From Nymphaea colorata (taxonomy: Eukaryota > Streptophyta > Magnoliopsida > Nymphaeales > Nymphaeaceae), in the NCBI RefSeq assembly GCF_008831285.2, contig NC_045150.1:2554001-2618000 (forward strand): a stretch of DNA of 64,000 nucleotides. The letters run 5' to 3'. Numbering within the stretch: the first letter of the stretch is position 1; each line of letters starts with the position of its first letter. The notes under the pieces were generated by a model. The model did no database searches and had not been told where the DNA came from. It saw only the letters and a list, made by a program, of their open reading frames with translations. Made by a program: the position numbers and the translations under genes. Of the stretch, positions 59,401 to 64,000 are shown one piece after another.

Positions 59401-60685
59401 ATCATTTTAATCGTTTAAAATTTTTTCGATTTCTTTTTTTGTATTTACAAAAAGTTCTCTTTAATAGCATTAAGCATATTAATGCATAAAAAAATTATAC
59501 ATGGACAAGTGCATACAACCAGCTCCATGCACCTTTGCAAAGATTCATTATACAGATTGTTCAGATTGAAGTAAATATTATAGGCCAAAACACAAAAATG
59601 CCTTTCAATTGAAAAGAACAAAGACAAAAGAAAAAACACTTGTAAGGACAAACTCGAAAGAAAAACTCCAAAGAAAAAAAAACGACAGGGATGAAAATAC
59701 CCTTAAACAAACAAAAAGTACCCCTCAATAAAAGGTAAGAAGAACGAACCATTCTCCTGACTTCCAGATGTAACACCTTTATTTCTATACAAGAATGAGA
59801 TTGACAAAAAAACAAAAAAGAAAAAAACCTCCAAAAAGTTGCATGCGGGAGCGAAATAAAGAGCCACCTTTTCAATAACGGAAGATCCCGCAAATAACAA
59901 GCCATCGTTTCGATAATGGAAGACTCCAAATCTGAATGTTTCGGTTTAAGCGTGGAGCGCAATTACATAAAAGGACCATAGTATCCTAACGTCCGCCCTT
60001 TTCTTAGGTAGGCCGAGAAAGTTGATTTCACCAAAGCTGAGACCAAAAAAAAAAAAAGAGTAAAATTTTCAACAATGGAAGATCCTTAATTATCTTAATA
60101 TCCCCGAGTCAGAGTGGAGTTCAACCACATAAAAGAGCCATACTGTCACTAATGCCTGTCCTTTCTTAGGCAAGTTGAGAGTTGATTTCTCCAAAGCAAG
60201 TTGGGATGGAAGGAAAGTGGGTGCTTCTGAATACATAAAAAAGAGACAAACGCCTAAGTGAAGAAAGTATTTTCTTTCACATTCCAAAGTTACTCACTAC
60301 GTACGAATACTTTCAGTACAAGAGCAGTTCATCCCATTATTTCCCTGCAATTTTCTTTGCCGCTCTCTAACTCTCTTCCTCCTTCAACCAAGAAAATCTT
60401 CTTGATTCGATGCAGTTCTCATGTTGTCAAATTAAAAGAACTTCTAGATAAAGGGGCGTCCAAGCAAGCCCACAACCTAGAGATTCCAATGATTGGGACA
60501 AAGAGGAAAGGAAAAAAGGAGCGCATAAAATTGCAAGTGTCAAAATCAGCGATGTCTTCGGAGCTAGGTGGTTGACTTTAAGCGGGAACCGTGGGAAGGA
60601 AGCAGGAGGCCTACCTCGGGGGATTGATTCTCTGGTTTAGTGTCTCGTACTCAGGATCAAAGTAAGGCCAGCAAATGCTCCCCAT
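40589..60685 (-). CDS. ACR3-like: ACT domain-repeat protein, ACR3 type
   Basis: Seven minus-strand exons join in frame to 437 aa: 60685-60615, 59162-59117, 48166-48052, 46397-46330, 45591-45001, 42009-41905 and 40906-40589. All use GT-AG and all phases agree. The N-terminus (MGSICWPYFDPEYE ... INPPR) and C-terminus (FSFGRLFWKFLP) match ACR3 of Arabidopsis (433 aa) as I recall it. Four ACT domains are visible at about residues 37-100 (HGILLEVVQVLTDLDL), 117-195 (DRPGLLSEISAVLADL), 255-330 (DRPKLLFDTVCTLTDM) and 334-405 (DRVGLLSDVTRVLREN). ACT domains bind small ligands, typically amino acids. Plant ACR proteins are proposed regulatory sensors resembling the C-terminus of bacterial GlnD, but their ligand is unsettled. 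Exon 5 is markedly GC-rich compared with exons 6 and 7. Intron 2 is 10,950 bp and packed with transposons. The ATG at 60685 begins the conserved reading; an overlapping ATG lies 4 nt upstream. Confidence 0.93.
42496..43258. mobile_element. hAT-like element with CTAGGC-word arms
   Basis: Ends CTTAGTTGTCAA and TTAACAACTAAG are inverted, and the flanks carry a perfect 8-bp target duplication TGTATTAG (42488-42495 and 43259-43266). Both arms reiterate CTAGGC/GCCTAG words (GGCTAGGCGC, GGTGCCTAGC on the left; CACTCCTAGGCGC, ATGCCTAGGCG on the right). The 763-bp element has no transposase. It lies in intron 5 of the ACR3-like gene. Confidence 0.9.
43477..43819. mobile_element. hAT-like MITE with GGTACG-word arms
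   Basis: Inverted ends CTATGTCACA / TGTGACATAG are flanked by 8-mers CTTATCCC and GTTATCCC (seven of eight match), indicating hAT-type insertion. The left arm reiterates GGTACGTG and CGGTACC; the right arm reiterates CGTACC and GTACCCATACC. It is 343 bp and non-coding, in intron 5 of the ACR3-like gene. Confidence 0.9.
46726..46765. repeat. (TG)n followed by a 22-G homopolymer
   Basis: A TG run at about 46726-46742 is followed by C and then 22 consecutive G residues (46744-46765). G runs this long are rare in plant DNA and hard to sequence. On the minus strand, the sense of the ACR3-like gene, it is a C run within intron 4. Confidence 0.93.
46786..47043. mobile_element. hAT-like MITE, CAGGGGCAGAGCC family, copy 5
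   Basis: The left end CATTGGCAGAACTAG and right end CTGTTTCCACCCTTA are degenerate inverted repeats. They are flanked by a perfect 8-bp target duplication GGTTTGAC (46778-46785 and 47044-47051). The 258-bp interior is non-coding. It lies in intron 4 of the ACR3-like gene and gives the clearest superfamily evidence for this group. Confidence 0.85.
47394..47424. repeat. (ATTT)n microsatellite
   Basis: A TTTA tetranucleotide run of about 31 bp in intron 4 of the ACR3-like gene. Confidence 0.93.
48959..49379. mobile_element. GTCACAAA-TIR repeat, copy 2
   Basis: This is homologous by eye to 28431-28802 over most of its length. The ends are GATCACAAAAAC and ATATTTGTGAC. Flanks TTCTACCCTT and TTTTACCATT agree at eight of ten positions, suggesting an old target duplication of about 10 bp. 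That would fit a Mutator-like element. No coding sequence is present. Confidence 0.65.
49660..49760 (+). mobile_element. possible tRNA-derived SINE head
   Basis: TGGCGCGGTGG (49681-49691) matches the RNA polymerase III box A pattern. GGGTTCCACTC (49714-49724) resembles box B, about 30 bp downstream, as in tRNA-derived SINEs. No poly-A or T-rich tail or target duplication was recognised, and a tRNA cloverleaf cannot be folded convincingly. Confidence 0.35.
50280..51370 (+). mobile_element. LINE (L1-type) reverse-transcriptase relic
   Basis: In several frames the plus strand shows L1 ORF2 landmarks in the correct order. A block equivalent to RWLxEGDxNTKFF is near 50575-50630. A degenerate KAPGPDG region (RTPRPDSFPGSLYQNHW) is near 50865. 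FRP and FRTFG-like pieces are near 51005. LEDAVILRHEIMNTL is near 51140 and KIDLVKAYDCVNWEF near 51215. Multiple stops show it is dead. The 3' end and tail are not visible. Confidence 0.8.
51450..51686 (-). mobile_element. Ty1/copia RNase H fragment, reversed
   Basis: On the minus strand the segment reads GLLYHKDHYSCKGQNLVAYT ... WKQKVAALSSMEAEYRTM with stops. This corresponds to the copia RNase H domain (AYSDADWAG ... KKQKVVARSSAEAEYRAMA). It faces opposite to copia copy 2 and has no LTR attached. Confidence 0.78.
51687..51750 (+). mobile_element. Ty1/copia reverse-transcriptase scrap
   Basis: The plus-strand frame reads WLLIYVGDIITTRNCDSHIC, equivalent to the YVDD region of copia reverse transcriptase (WLLIYVDDIVIT in copy 1), with the first catalytic aspartate changed to glycine. 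It ends exactly where the 5' LTR of copy 2 begins. Confidence 0.7.
51751..52093 (+). repeat. 5' LTR and primer-binding site of copia copy 2
   Basis: The LTR runs from TGTTAAGGAG (51751) to about GATGCATCA (52072). An AT run lies within it at 51922-51946. TGGTATCAGAGC at 52082-52093 is the usual copia primer-binding site for initiator methionine tRNA. The start and the GGGTTGAG segment match the 3' LTR of copy 1. Confidence 0.85.
55071..55200 (+). repeat. 65-bp tandem duplication inside copia copy 2
   Basis: TGTGGCCCCACCGACCCA starts at 55071 and 55136. Both copies continue CTC(A)(C/T)TATAGAGTAAG and TCTATGATCC. The preceding bases (AACTTT ... AAGRAA) are also shared, giving a 65-bp period. 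Confidence 0.9.
55485..55741. mobile_element. hAT-like MITE with GGTGCG-word arms, nested in copia copy 2
   Basis: Perfect 10-bp inverted ends CTATGTCACC / GGTGACATAG are flanked by a perfect 8-bp target duplication GTTTTCCA (55477-55484 and 55742-55749). The left arm reiterates GGGTGCGG, GGTGACGC and GGGTGCTGGTGCG. The right arm reiterates CGCACC and CCCACACC. The ends equal those of 43477-43819 but the arm word differs. The 257-bp insertion splits the copia linker between integrase and reverse transcriptase. Confidence 0.93.
56020..56266. mobile_element. GGGCC-word insertion inside copia copy 2 RT
   Basis: Starting GTGGGCATCGGGCCTGGG, the segment has GGCC/GGGCC reiterations at both sides (GCCCAGGCCGG on the left; GGGCCGGGCTCGG and CCGGGCCGGGC on the right) around an AT-rich core. 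Compared with copy 1, about 160 bp of reverse transcriptase is missing at the junction, so insertion went with a deletion or later loss. End structure is degenerate. Confidence 0.65.
57568..57905. repeat. 170-bp tandem duplication
   Basis: CCGAGAATT(G/A)(A/G)CAAAATTGG begins at 57568 and 57738. The copies share GATCAAGTAG, TAAATTTTCA(A/C)GGATCTT and GATAGATAATAT, and end in related TTGAATAAG / TTAGATAAC. The period is 170 bp with moderate divergence. Confidence 0.85.
57884..58058. mobile_element. possible Tourist-like MITE
   Basis: The left end AGGTTGTATTAGATAACACC and the reverse complement of the right end (AGGCATGCTTCGGTGACGG) are loosely inverted, with TTA beside each end. The interior has AAACAACGTTTTCTGAAAA and ACCAGTTTC, a common MITE style. 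It overlaps the end of the 170-bp duplication. Confidence 0.4.
58193..58364. mobile_element. hAT-like MITE, CAGGGGCAGAGCC family, copy 6
   Basis: The left end CCCAGGCAGAGCCAC and right end GGCTCCACCAACGG are inverted. Flanking 8-mers TTAAATAT (58185-58192) and TTAAATAC (58365-58372) agree at seven of eight positions. The element is 172 bp and non-coding. Confidence 0.72.
59860..60160. repeat. degenerate tandem duplication of about 162 bp
   Basis: Phrases ACATAAAAG(G)A(G)CCATA, CTTTTCTTAGG and AGTTGATTTC(A/T)CCAAAGC recur with an offset near 162 bp (for example ACATAAAAG at 59965 and 60127). The units also share TTTTCAA(T/C)AA and GGAAGATCC. It lies in intron 1 of the ACR3-like gene. Confidence 0.6.
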
Positions 60686-60689
60686 GCAT
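60657..60689 (-). promoter_or_regulatory. overlapping upstream ORF at the ACR3-like start
   Basis: On the minus strand the leader reads GCGCATGCATGGGG. The main ATG is at 60685, but another ATG sits 4 nt earlier at 60689 in a different frame. It opens a 10-residue frame ending in TGA at 60659-60657, inside exon 1. Scanning ribosomes would meet it first. Its context (C at -3, C at +4) is poor, so leaky scanning to the main start is likely. Confidence 0.6.
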
Positions 60690-60736
60690 GCGCCTTGGCT
60701 TCCTTTTTTGTCCACTCTACTTCTTAGCCGAGGCTC

Positions 60737-63185
60737 CTGCATGTGGGGCATAAAGCAAGTGAGTACTGAAAAGGTGAAGAGCCCAAAGTTACAATTGCCA
60801 CCGCCCATCATGACCATCCATTAGAATTCGGATATGCGGAGGAAGACAAGAATAAAGCCCTCTACGGTTTATCATGTCAAAAAAGAAAAGAGACAAACCT
60901 TATCTCGGAATCAAGGTCGCAGATCTTGCTCTCGGAAAATCTGGGAAAGTGATATGTAATCTCACGATTCTTCTTTTTCGGAAATCTCAAGCAGATGTCT
61001 ACGCACATGGAAAGGAAGACAGAACAGGTACACATAAAAGTCTAGAAATAAAGATCATATAAAAATTCATTAGTACCTCAACAAGAGAAGACTAGTTTTA
61101 AAAACTGAAGATACTATACCTCTGGATAATCAGTTATGATGTATAGCATGACTGTATGAGCCATGCATGATGGAACGACAGCTCTAACCACATTTAACGA
61201 CATCACTGATGTCAGAGAATGTTACCATCTTCATCATTTCTCTTTCTTTTTCCTTTGTTATGTTTAAGCTTACGTCTATATTTGTCAAACTTTTACTTGG
61301 TTGGTTCCACATTCCGACAATATTTTTACTTCATTTTCCAATTAAAAAAACGCAATGGTACTCGAGTTTTTGTATCGCAGCTTGTTTGTGCGTTTGACAA
61401 ATGTGCACAGGAAGAATTTTAAAACGTGTTTAATAATCGAGATTCTCTTACTTTAGATGATCATCGACGCTTTTCATGTCAACCACTGGTGCCGTTTTAT
61501 TTATCTTTTGCAGCACGAACACACTGGAGAACAAAGTGATAGCCTAATCGAGATAGAATCCCACTCCTTTTCATGATAAACATATAAGATGCATTAGTCA
61601 GAATTAGACTCGTTGCCGGATCCAGTTTTCATGTCTGTCCGGCATTCTAGCCATACGACATGCCAGCCATCATATTGCCTCGTACGATATTTTTATTTTT
61701 TAAAATTTAATAGATAAATATTTTAAAATATTTAATAAATTGAAAAACAAATAATATCGTAAGCTTCGCGATTAGGTTGTCATTTTAATAAAAATAAGCA
61801 CCAATGGTCGACCACTCAACCAGACGGAATGGCTAAACAGAAAGTTGCCACTCTTTAACATTCCCTGTCTGATGCGAGAGAGAGCGAGTCAGAGAGAGAG
61901 AGAGAGAGAGAGAATAAAATAAGGGCAACGATCGATTCATCACCAGCCGAAAATTGAGACGGGAAGCTGTGCTAAGAGAGGGGAAGCCAACAAATCGATA
62001 ACCCACGGATTATTCCTGAAACTCTTCATCGATTGGGACACACTCGGAACCGGAATCTGCCAACAGGACTGCACGTTCCTTCTTCAGATACACCAAACCA
62101 CGGATAGGAGGTAGGCCAAAGGATGGGGAAAAAGTCGGATACTTGGCCAAAGAGGGGAGAGGTGAAGAGGGACCCTTTCATTTGCCGTACGGTCAGCTCG
62201 AATCCATCACACTCGGAGCGGTGGCTCAAACAGACAAGAAAAGGGAAAACGAATAGCCGGGGCACAATGAATTCGAGGCTGACGAAGAGGGCGAGAAACG
62301 GAAGGTGGGATTGACAGGGAAGACGGCGTAACTGCTAGATTTCCAGAGAAGATATCAAAACTTTCTCCACAGGCGGCCATCCAAGAGAGGCGGGAAAGCA
62401 AGTAGTCTAGTGGACACGGATGTCTAGTCGGCTCTCCAGACGCCTTAGATGCGACGGCAGCTTAACAGAGGGAAACAAAATGACGAACTTCCGGAACTCC
62501 ATATTTCTTTGACGCATGAGAAAAACGTAGAAGATCACTCTGGCGAATGGAAATTGGACTTCTTCCATAAACAGAACCGTGAAACTAGCAAAACTTCCAT
62601 TGAAATTTGTGCGAAAACGCTGAACTGGAAATAAAAGGAGCGGATTTCTCAGAAGAACAAAAAACAGAGCAAGCAACAGGGAAGACACTAAAATTACGCG
62701 AAAGAAGAGGCATTCTAGCGTAAAATTCCGTAGACGATGGAGAGGAATGCATCGAGCACGGAAACACGGAAGGAAAATTTAATTATAAACGAAAAGGGGG
62801 AAGAACCCGAAACGGTGTAAAAGGCCATTCCGGGAAAAGGAGAGAAAGAGAAGAAATGCTCATAAAATCCACAGGCGACGCCGACAGGAAGCAAAAAATC
62901 TGGTATGAGAATGAGTTCGATCCCAGTAGGAACCCCAGAGAGCAGTCAAACTCAAATCCACAACAAGAACGAAGAAGAGAAACACGGAAATCAAAGGAAT
63001 TCCTGCAAGAAAAACGTAAGGCTCGCCACCGCCTCGACGAAGAAACAAGAGATCATTCATTCACAAGCCCAATGAAGTAACCGGGAACGAAGAAAGGACA
63101 CCGCAGAATCTCCGCAAAGCCAGTCGGAATCTCAAAAAAAATGTCGAAAAACGTCACGGAATAAGAAGATCGGGAATTCACTGAC
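60737..63185 (-). other. probable 5'UTR intron of the ACR3-like gene
   Basis: A donor GAAG|GTCAGT lies at 63186/63185. An acceptor CACATGCAG|GAGCC lies at 60737/60736, about 50 bp before the start codon. The leader exon above 63186 is GC-rich and its inferred start fits the TATA-like motif near 63455. Inside, 60850-61850 is AT-rich and unrecognised, and 61850-63180 is GA-rich. The short open frames in this stretch show no similarity I recognise. Confidence 0.4.
61872..61913. repeat. (GA)n microsatellite
   Basis: A GA run interrupted by CGAGTC, about 40 bp, within the proposed 5'UTR intron. Confidence 0.92.
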
Positions 63186-63281
63186 CTTCACACTTCTCTG
63201 GCACTTTTCCGGCGGCGCGGCCCTTGTTTGCAGACGGAACGGCGTAGGAGGAAAGACGGGGGCGGCTTTGCTAGCGCACAT

Positions 63282-63320
63282 AAGAAGCAGAAGCAGAAGC
63301 AGAAGCAGAAGAAGACAGCC
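63282..63320. repeat. (AGAAGC)n short repeat
   Basis: About six units of AGAAGC in the proposed 5'UTR exon of the ACR3-like gene. On the transcript this would be a TCTGCT repeat. Confidence 0.92.
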
Positions 63321-63452
63321 GCCTAACGAGTGTCCGGTAACGGCATTCGCCCACTCCTCCTTTCGACGTCGGAATCGCACTCACCAGAACGAAGCATCGT
63401 CGTCATCAACATCATCATTCCTCCCTCTTCGCATCACCTCCTCCCACTCTCC

Positions 63453-63459
63453 TAATATA
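63453..63459 (-). promoter_or_regulatory. TATA-like box of the ACR3-like gene
   Basis: The minus strand reads GCCCTATATTAGGAGAG, with TATATTA at 63459-63453. This is followed by a CT/GA-rich leader and about 270 bp later by the proposed UTR donor. Position and sequence fit a plant TATA box, but no transcription start is known. Confidence 0.4.
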
Positions 63460-63539
63460 GGGCAAACCATAATACCATTTCTGCCCTCAGTCGAATCAAC
63501 GGTTCACATAACTGAGCTTTGCTCGGAGCGTTAGAATCC

Positions 63540-64000
63540 AAATGAACAATTGATCTGATGAGGCCCACGCTCATCTGTATACTGGACGAGCTACTTTTTA
63601 GTTTACCAGCTAATCAGGGGCCAAAAGGGAGGGCTCTTTGGGCATTTCCCTTCCAGTAGAAACACGTGCACAGTGATGTGGAGATGCTCCTCCCGAGATG
63701 GTACTGTTGTGGCGTGGCGACTGGAACTCGACGCGTCGCTGTCAGGGACAAGTTGCTCTTTCTTACACTTTTTTTTTCTTATACTTTTTCCCCCAGACTT
63801 TTTGTCTCCGGACAAAAACAGACTGTCCCGGTGCTTCTCGGTATTCTTTTTTCTTATTATAATGTTATTATTCGTTTGATGAATTAAGGCATAATGTCGT
63901 CCTTAATACCTAATGCAAGTCAAACCTTTTTCTTTGTTCCACAACTTGTCTTTCGTAGAGATATAATGCCTTTAAAAGTCAAAATAAAGATTTTAAATAA
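63540..64000. other. right-end flank
   Basis: Upstream of the proposed ACR3-like promoter. No gene, RNA gene or element is recognised to the end of the window. Confidence 0.5.

Noticed and set aside
62026-62767. Several short open frames near the right end
   Set aside because: They lie in the proposed 5'UTR intron, have no family resemblance and occur on both strands at similar length.
1-64000. tRNA, rRNA and CRISPR-like arrays
   Set aside because: No cloverleaf with paired arms, no rRNA sequence and no regularly spaced repeats with unique spacers were found. The tandem repeats have no spacers.

Overview
This window is plant nuclear DNA, almost certainly from a flowering plant. The evidence is GT-AG introns, five recognisable plant protein-coding loci, AT-rich spacers, CT/GA and AT microsatellites, and heavy loading with Ty1/copia, LINE, hAT-like, PIF/Harbinger-like and other terminal-inverted-repeat elements. 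I cannot name the species.

Layout from left to right: (1) 364-1332 (+), an intronless gene for a six-span membrane protein. (2) 5127-7883 (-), a RABC/Rab18-type small GTPase locus with three separate defects, best read as a pseudogene. (3) 11354-15145 (+), a three-exon gene for a 230-aa TPR protein with a twin-arginine, thylakoid-lumen-like leader. (4) 19250-32147 (-), a four-exon SKP2A/B-type F-box-LRR gene (353 aa) with an 11.6-kb first intron. (5) 40589-60685 (-), a seven-exon ACT-repeat gene of ACR3 type (437 aa) with an 11.0-kb second intron, and probably a 2.4-kb 5'UTR intron reaching a TATA-like promoter near 63455.

The genes do not form a pathway. The shared theme is intron growth by transposons. 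Each of the two giant introns carries a decayed copy of the same Ty1/copia family, antisense to the host gene. Each also carries a copy of one 0.4-kb repeat whose ends read GTCACAAA. The ACR3 intron further holds a LINE reverse-transcriptase relic, copia fragments in both orientations and elements nested inside the copia copy.

The most unusual pattern is a group of small non-autonomous elements, four of them with 8-bp target duplications. Their arms are built from reiterations of a short word that differs between elements: CTAGGC, GGTACG, GGTGCG, GGATTCGGAT, GGGCC, TATCGTA. Two of them share the same terminal repeat but carry different words. A second group, with ends resembling CAGGGGCAGAGCC, occurs at least six times. 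Short tandem duplications of 41-65 bp, three with a period of exactly 50 bp, are scattered through the window.

All exon models are read by eye from splice sites, reading phase and recalled family sequences. No alignment or transcript data were available.
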